Assembly (NCBI GenBank): GCA_029861795.1
Contig: JAOTYS010000048.1
Location: 1 to 16,625, forward strand
Source: Gammaproteobacteria bacterium
GTDB lineage: Bacteria > Pseudomonadota > Gammaproteobacteria > Arenicellales > JAOTYS01
Length of the DNA: 16,625 bases
Direction of reading: 5' to 3'
In this document: positions 8,440 to 15,701 of the stretch, piece by piece
Layout: each line of letters begins with the position of its first letter
Position numbering within the stretch: the stretch's first letter is position 1
Notes under the pieces: generated by a model
Told to the model about the DNA's origin: nothing
Databases searched by the model: none
Seen by the model: the letters and a program-made list of their open reading frames with translations, nothing else
Made by a program: the position numbers and the translations under genes

Positions 8440-9429
8440 CTAACTGGGCGCTGCGCTTTCCCAATCCAATATGTCTTTAGCTTGTAGATCTGCATGGTAA
8501 GACGAACGTACTAGAGGACCCGATGCTACGTGGGAAAACCCCATTTCGTAACCAGCATCACGGAGTTCGCTAAACTCGGTCGGTGTTACATATCGGGCAA
8601 CCGGTAAGTGGTGCACACTTGGTTGCAGGTACTGCCCCAGGGTGAGCATTTCGCAATCGTGCTGTCGAAGATCCTCCATGACTTGTTTGACCTCATCAAG
8701 TTCTTCACCTAGTCCTAGCATGAGGCCCGACTTGGTAGGGATCCCCGGATGCTTGGGCTTGAACAGTTTGAGTAGATTCAGTGACCACTGGTAGTCAGAT
8801 CCAGGACGCGCCTGACGGTACAGTCGTGGCACTGTCTCTAGATTATGATTGAACACATCGGGAGGAGATTTGGCCAGTATTTCCAGGGCAACTTCCATCC
8901 GTCCACGAAAGTCCGGTACCAAAATCTCGATCTGCGTTTGTTTGTTGAGACGCCGCACTTCGCTGATACACTGAACGAAATGCTGTGCGCCCCCATCTCG
9001 TAAATCGTCACGATCCACCGACGTAATCACTACATAGCGCAATCCCATGGCGTGAATGGTTTGGGCCAAGTTTCGCGGCTCGTTTTGATCCAACGGGTTT
9101 GGCCGGCCGTGAGCAACATCACAGAACGGGCATCTGCGGGTGCATATGTCCCCCATGATCATGAACGTTGCAGTGCCACGTCCAAAACATTCCGGAAGGT
9201 TGGGGCAAGAGGCTTCTTCGCACACCGTGTGGAGATTGTGCCTACGTAAGGTATCCTTAAGTCGTTTAATGTTGCCGTTTGTCGGCAGTCTCACCCGAAT
9301 CCAATCGGGTTTTGGTAGTCGCTTTGTGGTCGGCACCACCTTAATCGGGATGCGAGAGACTTTGTCTGCACCGCGGAGTTTCACTCCGGTCACAATAGGT
9401 TTGGGTCTGGCGGTTGGGCGGACGGACAT
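8440..9429 (-). CDS. lipA: Lipoyl synthase (radical SAM)
   Basis: This radical-SAM enzyme inserts two sulfur atoms into octanoyl groups already attached to lipoyl domains, making the cofactor needed by AceF and Lpd. The auxiliary cluster motif [12 protein letters not shown] gives Cys70, Cys75 and Cys81. The radical-SAM motif CTRRCPFC gives Cys96, Cys100 and Cys103. Near the C-terminus RSSYHAD supplies the serine ligand of the auxiliary cluster. The 329-residue length is typical, with a basic N-terminal extension (1-40) that is variable in the family. No lipB is in the window, so the octanoyl transferase must be encoded elsewhere. The position just upstream of aceE puts cofactor synthesis next to its targets. 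The start has only a weak ribosome binding site. Upstream lies an exact 26-base tandem duplication. Confidence 0.97.
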   Translation of the reverse strand: MSVRPTARPKPIVTGVKLRGADKVSRIPIKVVPTTKRLPKPDWIRVRLPTNGNIKRLKDTLRRHNLHTVCEEASCPNLPECFGRGTATFMIMGDICTRRCPFCDVAHGRPNPLDQNEPRNLAQTIHAMGLRYVVITSVDRDDLRDGGAQHFVQCISEVRRLNKQTQIEILVPDFRGRMEVALEILAKSPPDVFNHNLETVPRLYRQARPGSDYQWSLNLLKLFKPKHPGIPTKSGLMLGLGEELDEVKQVMEDLRQHDCEMLTLGQYLQPSVHHLPVARYVTPTEFSELRDAGYEMGFSHVASGPLVRSSYHADLQAKDILDWESAAPS

Positions 9430-9467
9430 AGAGAAGCTCGTACTGTGCTATCAATCGATGTAACTAT

Positions 9468-9519
9468 TTACATAGTAATTATACTTGATCGTGTTACATA
9501 GTAATTATACTTGATCGTG
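9468..9519. repeat. Exact 26-base tandem duplication upstream of lipA
   Basis: Bases 9468-9493 and 9494-9519 are identical, two perfect head-to-tail copies with no spacer. Each unit begins TTACATAGTAA (arms TTAC/GTAA around ATA) and ends CTTGATCGTG. Read on the lipA strand each contains TATAAT. The first copy also lies in a small hairpin (ACTAT 9463-9467, ATAGT 9472-9476). The perfect match suggests a recent duplication by slippage. Confidence 0.95.
9478..9509 (-). promoter_or_regulatory. Possible lipA promoter with doubled -10 element
   Basis: On the minus strand TATAAT occurs at 9478-9483 and again at 9504-9509, one per repeat copy. These would give leaders of about 42 and 68 bases to the lipA ATG. 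The -10 matches are perfect, but no good TTGACA-like -35 is found 16-18 bases upstream of either, so an activator or a weak promoter would be needed. This is an inference from sequence only. Confidence 0.35.
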
Positions 9520-9572
9520 GCCCTACCGTTGTGATCTTCGCAAGGCGTGGTATACCGCGCTTTTGCTAGTAT

Positions 9573-12443
9573 TCAAGGTCCTGAAACCGCCATTGGATGT
9601 AGTATTCTCGGCGAGGTCAATACCCGCTTCAAGTACGCGCCGGTATAGGAGTTAGCGTTTTCTGCAAGTTCTTCCGGGACACCTTGAGCCACTATTGTGC
9701 CTCCGTCGTCGCCCCCTTCGGGGCCAAGGTCTATGATCCAATCCGCGGTCTTGATCACGTCTAAATTGTGCTCGATGACTACAACAGTGTTGCCGTGATC
9801 ACGCAGATGGTGCAACACGGTCAATAGTTGCTTGATATCATGGAAATGCAATCCCGTCGTAGGTTCATCAAGTATATAGAGAGTTTTGCCGGTGTCGCGC
9901 TTGGACAGTTCGCGGGCAAGTTTTATGCGTTGTGCCTCGCCTCCGGATAACGTCGTTGCACTTTGTCCTAGCTGGACATAACCCAAACCTACATCCAGCA
10001 GCGTGGTAAGCTTGCGTTTGATTATGGGGATTGCACTGAAGAATTCGGAGCCTTCCTCTACGGTCATCGCAAGCACTTCGTTGATGGTCTTGCCTTTGTA
10101 ACGAATATCCAAGGTCTCGCGGTTGTAGCGCGTCCCTTCACATAGGTCACACGGTACGTAGATATCCGGCAGGAAATGCATTTCTACCTTGATAAGTCCG
10201 TCACCCTGGCAAGCCTCGCAGCGTCCGCCACGTACGTTGAACGAAAAACGTCCCGCCTTGTATCCACGAGCGCGGGCTTCTGGGGTTGCTGCATAAAGAT
10301 CTCTAATCGGAGTGAATAACCCCGTATAGGTCGCAGGGTTGGAGCGTGGTGTGCGACCTATAGGACTCTGGTCAATATCGATCACTTTATCGAAGTATTG
10401 CATCCCTTCTATCGCTTGATACGGTGCGGGCTCGTCCTTGGCGCTGTAGAGATGACGTGCAATGGCGCGGTATAGGGTGTCGTTGATGAGGGTAGATTTG
10501 CCAGAGCCAGACACACCGGTGATACAGGTGAACAAGCCCAGTGGAATAGATGCGTCGAGGTGACGTAAATTGTGGCCGCTCGCGCCCCTTATAGTCAGAT
10601 GCAGGTCCGGGTCTGCGGGCGTTCGTAGCGAAGGCGTTGGAATCTGTTTGCTACGGGAGAGGTATTGACCTGTGAGTGAATGCGGATCGGATTCAATTTG
10701 CTCTGGTCGTCCTTGGGCGACCACTTTGCCTCCGTGGATGCCAGCGCCGGGGCCTAGGTCCACTACATGATCCGCACTGCGAATAGCCTCTTCATCATGT
10801 TCCACCACGATGACGGTGTTGCCCAGATCACGCAAACGATACAGCGTGTCCAATAGACGTCCATTGTCGCGTTGGTGCAAACCTATAGAGGGCTCATCGA
10901 GGATGTACATTACGCCTACCAGACCAGAGCCAATCTGGGATGCGAGACGAATACGTTGAGCCTCGCCCCCAGATAGAGTCTCCGCGGAGCGATCTAACGT
11001 TAGGTACTCCAAGCCCACATTCACAAGGAAACCAAGTCGTTGCAGGATTTCATTGACGATCTTTGAGGCGATTGCCGCTCGTGTGCCATCCAGTTGCAAG
11101 TTTCTTAGGAGCTCAAGGGCTTTTCCAACCGGCAGGGAGGCAACATCGCTAATAGCTTTTCCCTCAATGAACACGTTCCTCGATCCTTGACGTAGACGTG
11201 AACCTTTGCAGGTTGTACATGGTTGCAAGCTAATAAACCTCGCGAGCTCCTCGCGCACACTGCTTGACTCGGTGTCTTTGTAGCGTCGCTCAATGTTGGG
11301 TATTACCCCTTCAAAGGTGTGCCTGCGCCGTGGGCCGCGACCGTGTTGACTGAGATAGGTAAAGGAAATCAAGTCACCATCACTGCCGTAAAGTATGGCG
11401 TCGCGCACTTTCTCTGGTAGTTCGCTAAACGGCGTGTTGACGTCGAATCGATAGTGCCGCGCAAGGCATTCCAGCAGATTGAAGTAGAATGCATTGCGCC
11501 GGTCCCACCCAGGGATGGCGCCAGCGGCAAGGCTCAGGCTGGGATCACGGATGACTCTACCGGGGTCGAAAAACTGACGAACACCAAGACCGTCGCATTC
11601 CTCGCAGGCCCCGGCTGGATTATTGAACGAGAATATCCTTGGCTCCAGCTCGCTTAGACTATAGCCGCAATGCGGGCATGAGTACTTTGCGGAAAATAGC
11701 AGTTCTTGATTTTTGGACTGATCCTCAGATGCGAACACAACTACTCGGGCCAGTCCGTCTGCTATCGCCAGCGCGGTTTCAAATGATTCCGCGAGTCGTT
11801 GCTCATGACCCGGCTTAACTACAATCCGATCTACTACAATTTCTATAGTATGTTTTAAATTTCGTTCCAGGGGTAACGCCTGGTCTAGCTCGATCACGGT
11901 GCCATCAATGCGGGCACGCACAAATCCTTGGGCACGAAATCGGTCCAGAATCTGATGATGTTCGCCTTTGCGGTCCTGCACTACCGGGCTCAGCAAAATA
12001 ATCCGTGAATGCTCGGGTAGATCCATCACCTGATCAACCATTTGGCTGACAGTCTGCGCGTTTAGGCTGGCGCCATGAGTGGGGCAACGGGGTTCACCCA
12101 CTCGGGAAAACAACAAACGTAGGTAGTCGTAGATTTCAGTTACTGTGCCGACCGTTGATCTTGGGTTATGGGATGTTGCTTTTTGCTCTATGGATATGGC
12201 CGGTGAAAGTCCTTCGATGAGCTCTACATCTGGTTTTTCCATAATCGAGAGAAACTGTCTGGCGTACGACGACAAAGATTCGACGTAGCGTCGTTGACCT
12301 TCTGCATAGATGGTGTCGAACGCGAGGGAGGATTTCCCAGAACCCGACAGGCCGGTGATGACGATCAGCTTATTGCGCGGCAGATCGAGATCAATATTGT
12401 CGAGGTTGTGAGTGCGTGCCCCTCGAATACGGATGGTTTCCAT
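9573..12443 (-). CDS. uvrA: Excinuclease ABC subunit A
   Basis: UvrA is the damage-recognition ATPase of nucleotide excision repair and loads UvrB on distorted DNA. The 956 residues hold two ABC ATPase modules. Module one has Walker [10 protein letters not shown] at 31-39, its inserted zinc finger (Cys256, Cys259, Cys280, Cys283), signature LSGGEAQRI at 490-498 and Walker B ILDEPS at 514-519. Module two has Walker [10 protein letters not shown] at 643-651, zinc finger Cys742, Cys745, Cys765 and Cys768, signature at 832-840 and Walker B ILDEPT at 857-862. A further CTTC pair sits at 409-412. All key residues look intact and the length is normal. It is divergent from ssb, a common proteobacterial arrangement. 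No CTGT-N8-ACAG LexA box is visible upstream, so E. coli-style SOS control is not evident. Confidence 0.98.
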   Translation of the reverse strand: METIRIRGARTHNLDNIDLDLPRNKLIVITGLSGSGKSSLAFDTIYAEGQRRYVESLSSYARQFLSIMEKPDVELIEGLSPAISIEQKATSHNPRSTVGTVTEIYDYLRLLFSRVGEPRCPTHGASLNAQTVSQMVDQVMDLPEHSRIILLSPVVQDRKGEHHQILDRFRAQGFVRARIDGTVIELDQALPLERNLKHTIEIVVDRIVVKPGHEQRLAESFETALAIADGLARVVVFASEDQSKNQELLFSAKYSCPHCGYSLSELEPRIFSFNNPAGACEECDGLGVRQFFDPGRVIRDPSLSLAAGAIPGWDRRNAFYFNLLECLARHYRFDVNTPFSELPEKVRDAILYGSDGDLISFTYLSQHGRGPRRRHTFEGVIPNIERRYKDTESSSVREELARFISLQPCTTCKGSRLRQGSRNVFIEGKAISDVASLPVGKALELLRNLQLDGTRAAIASKIVNEILQRLGFLVNVGLEYLTLDRSAETLSGGEAQRIRLASQIGSGLVGVMYILDEPSIGLHQRDNGRLLDTLYRLRDLGNTVIVVEHDEEAIRSADHVVDLGPGAGIHGGKVVAQGRPEQIESDPHSLTGQYLSRSKQIPTPSLRTPADPDLHLTIRGASGHNLRHLDASIPLGLFTCITGVSGSGKSTLINDTLYRAIARHLYSAKDEPAPYQAIEGMQYFDKVIDIDQSPIGRTPRSNPATYTGLFTPIRDLYAATPEARARGYKAGRFSFNVRGGRCEACQGDGLIKVEMHFLPDIYVPCDLCEGTRYNRETLDIRYKGKTINEVLAMTVEEGSEFFSAIPIIKRKLTTLLDVGLGYVQLGQSATTLSGGEAQRIKLARELSKRDTGKTLYILDEPTTGLHFHDIKQLLTVLHHLRDHGNTVVVIEHNLDVIKTADWIIDLGPEGGDDGGTIVAQGVPEELAENANSYTGAYLKRVLTSPRILHPMAVSGP

Positions 12444-12475
12444 TCTGCGTTTCCAAAAACTCGAACCAACCCGGT

Positions 12476-12505
12476 ACTATACGCTGCTTAGGTTTTGTGA
12501 CGCAA
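12476..12505 (-). promoter_or_regulatory. Possible uvrA promoter
   Basis: On the uvrA strand TTGCGT (12500-12505) and TATAGT (12476-12481, five of six consensus positions) are separated by 18 bases. This would place transcription start near 12469 and give a leader of about 25 bases to the uvrA ATG. The -35 is weak (three of six). Confidence 0.35.
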
Positions 12506-12697
12506 AGTGGAGTGGCATTTGGACCGTTTCAGTCCGGTATCGGCTAACCTTATCTAGGGCGACTACCGTTGCACCGCTTGAACAACGCGCCAACATTGGC
12601 AGGAGTTGGGCACCAGCACCAACGGAAATCGGGAGTCATGGGCCGACAGTGGCATTACGGTGGTGACAAAATCGAGCACGGGTTAAGATTTGGCTTC

Positions 12698-12714
12698 TGG
12701 ACCAGGACGGTCCA
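12698..12714 (+). repeat. Perfect 6-base inverted repeat in ssb leader
   Basis: TGGACC and GGTCCA flank a 5-base loop (AGGAC), ending 23 bases before the ssb ATG and about 10 bases before its ribosome binding site. It could form an RNA hairpin in the ssb leader or act as a dyad operator. No T run follows, so it is not a terminator. Confidence 0.6.
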
Positions 12715-12737
12715 AACATCCACTGGAGGAGAAAGGA

Positions 12738-13202
12738 ATGGCGAGAGGCGTAAACAAAGCAATTTTGGTCGGTCATTTGGGTCGCGATCCTGAAGTTCGA
12801 TACTCGTCCAACGGTAGTGCCATCGCGAATGTAAACATAGCAACCACGGAAAGCTGGAAGGATAAACAAACCGGAGAACGTCAGGAGCGAACCGAGTGGC
12901 ATCGGATCGTATTCTTCGGCAGGCTGGCAGAAATCGCCAGTGAATACCTGAAGAAGGGCTCGCAGGTATATGTCGAAGGACGCTTGCAGACCCGTAAATG
13001 GCAGGACAAAGAGGGCGCGGATCGTTACACAACTGAGATCGTTGCGGCTGAGATGCAGATGCTGGGTGGACGTGGATCCGCGGCAGGTAGTGAACCTGCT
13101 TACGATCAGCATGAACAGTCGGCGCCTAGCGCGACCCGGGGGAAGGGTAGTGAGAATGCGGCGAGTGCCGTGGACGATTTCGATGACGACATTCCCTTCT
13201 AG
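12738..13202 (+). CDS. ssb: Single-stranded DNA-binding protein
   Basis: SSB coats single-stranded DNA in replication, recombination and repair. The start at 12738 ([19 protein letters not shown]) is chosen because the family begins here and because GGAGGAG (12725-12731) precedes it at a good distance; an open frame extends 16 codons further up but lacks family similarity. Residues 1-110 form the OB fold, with conserved Trp40, Trp54 and Trp88. A Gly/Ser-rich disordered tail follows, and the last residues DDFDDDIPF are the acidic tip that docks partner proteins. Length is 154 residues, slightly short of the E. coli protein (178) because of a shorter linker. It is divergent from uvrA and 35 bases upstream of the sirB1-family gene, probably with co-transcription. 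Confidence 0.98.
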   Translation: MARGVNKAILVGHLGRDPEVRYSSNGSAIANVNIATTESWKDKQTGERQERTEWHRIVFFGRLAEIASEYLKKGSQVYVEGRLQTRKWQDKEGADRYTTEIVAAEMQMLGGRGSAAGSEPAYDQHEQSAPSATRGKGSENAASAVDDFDDDIPF

Positions 13203-13237
13203 CCGTTAGGGTTCGCAATCATGCGAGCACAGCGCAC

Positions 13238-14146
13238 TTGATCGTCCGAGATCCAACGCGTGGGCTGGACTGGAGTGCCTCTGCTCGAGATGGGCTTGGC
13301 GACAGATCTGCCAACTCTGTGCATGATCGCTGGCAGCGCATTGCCTGCGCCCCGGAAGATAGTTACACCTTGGCAGATGCATCGTTGCTTATTGCTGCCG
13401 AGGAATATCCAAATTTGAACCCCACGGCATATGTTAAGAAATTGGATCAACTGGCGGCGCGAGTCTCCGAAAGGATCGGGAGTAATGCTGGGGCGGAGGA
13501 GACCGTTGCCGCAATGAATCGGGTGATATTTGAAGAGGAGGGCTTCAGCGGCAATACGGTGGACTATTACGATCCCCGCAATAGCTACTTGAACGAAGTG
13601 CTGGATCGGAAATTGGGGATTCCGATCACATTATCGGTGGTATATATGGAAACGGGTACAAGAGTGGGTTTGCCAATCGCCGGAGTCGGTTTCCCAGGCC
13701 ATTTTTTGGTGAAATGCACCACGGGCGATGACCACCTAATTCTCGATCCATATGCAGGGGGCAGCGCGCTTAGCGCCGAGGAACTCGATCAGCGGTTGCG
13801 ACAGGTATATGGGGAGGTTGCTCCGTCCGTGACTCAGAGTCCTGAGTTGTTGGCCCCAGCCACCAAGAAGCAGATTCTTCTGCGTATGCTTCGCAATCTA
13901 AAGAACATTTTTGGTTCCCGTGACGAAGATCGACGCGTGCTTGAATTACTCAATAAGATTCTGGAATTACATCCAAATTCGCTAGAAGAACTCCGTGAGC
14001 GCGCGACTTTGTACGAACGATTTGAATGCTATCGCTCCGCACTCAAAGATCTTGAGCGGTGCCGCGATCTTGCCGGGGCCGGGGGTGACAATGAAACACA
14101 GGATGTCCTGAGACGACTAAGAACTGTGCTGTCGTCTTACCACTAA
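13238..14146 (+). CDS. SirB1-family protein (transglutaminase-like fold with C-terminal TPR-like helices)
   Basis: This belongs to the SirB1/YchA family, conserved cytoplasmic proteins of uncertain function with a degenerate transglutaminase-like domain followed by TPR-like helices. Recognition rests on LLIAAEEYPNLN (about 50-61 from the TTG), YYDPRNSYLNEVLDRKLGIPITLSVVYME, and AGVGFPGHFLVKC, then a helical C-terminus with a repeat-like LELHPNSLEELRERATLYERF. The start is uncertain: TTG at 13238 gives 302 residues, while GTG at 13319 gives 275, closer to the usual 270 or so. Neither has a clear ribosome binding site, and the first 27 residues look non-conserved. It follows ssb by 35 bases and ends 19 bases before the convergent TerB-like gene. 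Its molecular role is not known. Confidence 0.85.
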   Translation: MIVRDPTRGLDWSASARDGLGDRSANSVHDRWQRIACAPEDSYTLADASLLIAAEEYPNLNPTAYVKKLDQLAARVSERIGSNAGAEETVAAMNRVIFEEEGFSGNTVDYYDPRNSYLNEVLDRKLGIPITLSVVYMETGTRVGLPIAGVGFPGHFLVKCTTGDDHLILDPYAGGSALSAEELDQRLRQVYGEVAPSVTQSPELLAPATKKQILLRMLRNLKNIFGSRDEDRRVLELLNKILELHPNSLEELRERATLYERFECYRSALKDLERCRDLAGAGGDNETQDVLRRLRTVLSSYH

Positions 14147-14165
14147 GTTGACCTGAGAGTATCGA

Positions 14166-14639
14166 TTATCGTCTGCTGTCACGACGAAAGGCATCCTTGG
14201 CGCGCATTTTCGCAGAGATAAACTCTCTGTGGGGTATATAGAGTAGCCCGCCAACCTTGCGTAACAAGTGGCGCTCGTGTTTGTCCAGCCGGTCATCAGC
14301 GTATGCAACTCGCCACATGTGTTCAATGATCTTGATTTTCTCTTCCATAGGCCAGCGCTCATTTATAAGAGATGTGAATCCATGAAGACTCGTCGCTGAT
14401 CTGGATTGTTCATCTGCTAATTCTAGAAGGACATCGGTGTCTGACTGGCCCAGGTTGAATGTAGCTTTAATAGCGTTCGCAATTTCTTGTATTTCCTCAT
14501 TATCCATTGAATAGTCAGCGCGAGAGACCTCCAGTAGCAAGGCTGCGGTAGCAAGTTGCAGCTGGTGCTCTGAAGGGCCTGCGGCTGTGGCTTGTTGCAC
14601 GATATGCTTTTCGAAGAATTGTGTAATAGACCTTATCAT
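14166..14639 (-). CDS. TerB-like (tellurite-resistance TerB family) protein
   Basis: This is a small all-helical, acidic protein of 157 residues resembling the TerB domain family. The two characteristic acidic segments are visible: SRADYSMDNEE at 39-49 and AYADDRLDKHERHLL at 112-126, which in TerB proteins bind divalent metal. Between them is a helix with WPMEEKIKIIEHMWRVAYAD. No signal peptide or membrane helix is present. Such stand-alone TerB-like proteins are widespread in proteobacteria and mostly uncharacterised, and tellurite resistance should not be assumed since no other ter genes are here. It lies 26 bases downstream of tag on the same strand and is probably co-transcribed with it. 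The ribosome binding site is weak. Confidence 0.8.
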   Translation of the reverse strand: MIRSITQFFEKHIVQQATAAGPSEHQLQLATAALLLEVSRADYSMDNEEIQEIANAIKATFNLGQSDTDVLLELADEQSRSATSLHGFTSLINERWPMEEKIKIIEHMWRVAYADDRLDKHERHLLRKVGGLLYIPHREFISAKMRAKDAFRRDSRR

Positions 14640-14665
14640 TTGTGCGGTATCGGCTCACTGAATCA

Positions 14666-15277
14666 TCATGACGGGTTGTCTCGACAAATCTCAATGACTT
14701 TGCTCCCATGTTTTTTGACGTCTTGATAGCGAAAGCATTTCACAATGTGGTCATTAACTAGACCGATTGCTTGCATGTATGCATAGCAAATCGTAGAACC
14801 GACGAATTTGAACCCGCGTCGCTTTAAATCCTTACTCAATGCATCGGATAGCTCTGTTCGTGGCGGAATCTCGTTTGCGTCTGTCCAGTGGTTCTGCAAG
14901 GGACTATTGTCAACAAAGCTCCAAAGGTAGCGAGAGAAGCCTTGATATTCCTGTTGTAGCTCAAGGAAACATTGGGCGTTGGTAACTGCGGAGGCGATCT
15001 TGAGTCTGTTTCGAACTAAGCCTGGATTCTTTAACAATGAACCGATTTTCTTAGTGGAATAACGAGCCACCTTTTGCGGGTCGAAGTCGTCGAATGCTTC
15101 TCGGTAGCTCTCGCGTTTGTTCAGAATGGTAGACCAGCTTAAGCCAGCTTGAGCCCCTTCGAGAATGAGGAACTCGAATAACTTTTGATCGTCGTTGACC
15201 GGTACCCCCCATTCTTGGTCATGATATTCAATGTATTGCGGACTGCCATTCGCCCAATAGCAACGCTTAACCTTCAT
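14666..15277 (-). CDS. tag: DNA-3-methyladenine glycosylase I
   Basis: Tag removes N3-methyladenine from alkylated DNA, the first step of base excision repair. The 203-residue protein aligns by eye end to end with E. coli Tag. The zinc ligands are conserved: Cys6, His19, His177 and Cys181 (RCYW, YHDQEWG, VNDHIVKC). The base-recognition residues Tyr18, Glu40 and Trp48 are also present (LEGAQAGLSW). The strongly conserved RRGFKFVGSTICYAYMQAIGLVNDH occupies 153-177, with a slightly longer C-terminal tail than in E. coli. The ATG has a GGAGAGAG ribosome binding site about 7 bases upstream. It leads a probable two-gene unit with the TerB-like gene. Immediately upstream is a decayed htpX fragment on the opposite strand, so its promoter lies in or beside that remnant. 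Confidence 0.97.
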   Translation of the reverse strand: MKVKRCYWANGSPQYIEYHDQEWGVPVNDDQKLFEFLILEGAQAGLSWSTILNKRESYREAFDDFDPQKVARYSTKKIGSLLKNPGLVRNRLKIASAVTNAQCFLELQQEYQGFSRYLWSFVDNSPLQNHWTDANEIPPRTELSDALSKDLKRRGFKFVGSTICYAYMQAIGLVNDHIVKCFRYQDVKKHGSKVIEICRDNPS

Positions 15278-15339
15278 TACTAAACTCTCTCCACTGCCAG
15301 AGCATAGTGTACTATCAGCGCCAAAGTACTGCAGCGTGG

Positions 15340-15685
15340 ATGATGACTATGGGGGGGGTTAACAGCACATCTGGGAGTGCATTATTCAAGAGTGGCTTTT
15401 TTCGGCGAAGTAAGAGATCGAGTGAGACACATCCTCTATTTGTTGCCACCAACTTCAGTAGACAGCGTGAATTTCGAGCCGAGACAGGCGCTGCCGAAGT
15501 TGCAGGTCGGGATAAAATAATTGGGACTCTGGAAGAGACTAGAGGCCGGGGTAAAACAGCCTGCGCTGCCGGATCAGATGGCAGCACTTGGCATTTCTGG
15601 CAGTATGGGTGCAGGGATCAAGCGGCTGTTCATGACCCATCCGCCACTGGAGGAGCGAATTGCCGCGCTGCGCCGGAGCCTGTGA
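15340..15685 (+). pseudogene. htpX: htpX remnant (membrane zinc protease, C-terminal fragment, frameshifted)
   Basis: HtpX is an inner-membrane M48-family zinc protease that removes misfolded membrane proteins. Only a decayed C-terminal part is present. From 15454 the frame reads FSRQREFRAETGAAEVAGRDKI, the family's conserved segment with the third zinc-ligand Glu. After GTLE near 15534 the reading continues in the next frame as RLEAGVKQPALPDQMAALGISG and then KRLFMTHPPLEERIAALRRSL to TGA at 15683-15685. Dropping one A from the AA pair at 15533-15534 restores a continuous frame (L-E-R-L-E-A-G), so a one-base insertion explains the break. The HExxH half and the first transmembrane segments are missing. 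A short stretch around 15340-15365 (DMMTM-like, then GGVN) weakly resembles the GDMVTMT...GVVNTF region, so the left boundary is tentative. It cannot encode an active protease. Confidence 0.8.
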
Positions 15686-15701
15686 GAACGGCACTGCCAA
15701 A

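Larger units (their letters stand above)
12444..12737. other. Divergent uvrA-ssb intergenic region
   Basis: This region of 294 bases holds the start signals of both genes. Besides the possible uvrA promoter there is a small stem GGAC/GTCC at 12521-12535, and a stronger inverted repeat in the ssb leader. For ssb, a GTGACA (12663-12668) and TAAGAT (12684-12689) pair with a short 15-base spacer is the best candidate I can find, and it is weak. I see no LexA-type box and no credible small gene. Confidence 0.4.

Noticed and set aside
9541..9575. GGTATACC-centred inverted repeat after uvrA as a terminator
   Set aside because: The dyad has almost no loop and no T run follows on the uvrA strand.
12444..12737. 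LexA (SOS) box for uvrA or ssb
   Set aside because: I looked for CTGT-N8-ACAG and found no match. A lineage-specific LexA site cannot be excluded.
12636..13112. Long minus-strand open frames opposite ssb and its leader
   Set aside because: They are antisense to a well-supported ssb gene and their translations show no recognisable domain.
14166..14639. Tellurite-resistance operon
   Set aside because: Only one TerB-like domain is present; no TerA, TerC, TerD or TerZ neighbours are seen.
15315..15587. Minus-strand open frame of about 90 codons in the tag upstream region
   Set aside because: It is antisense to the htpX remnant, which explains the sequence better, and it shows no family features.
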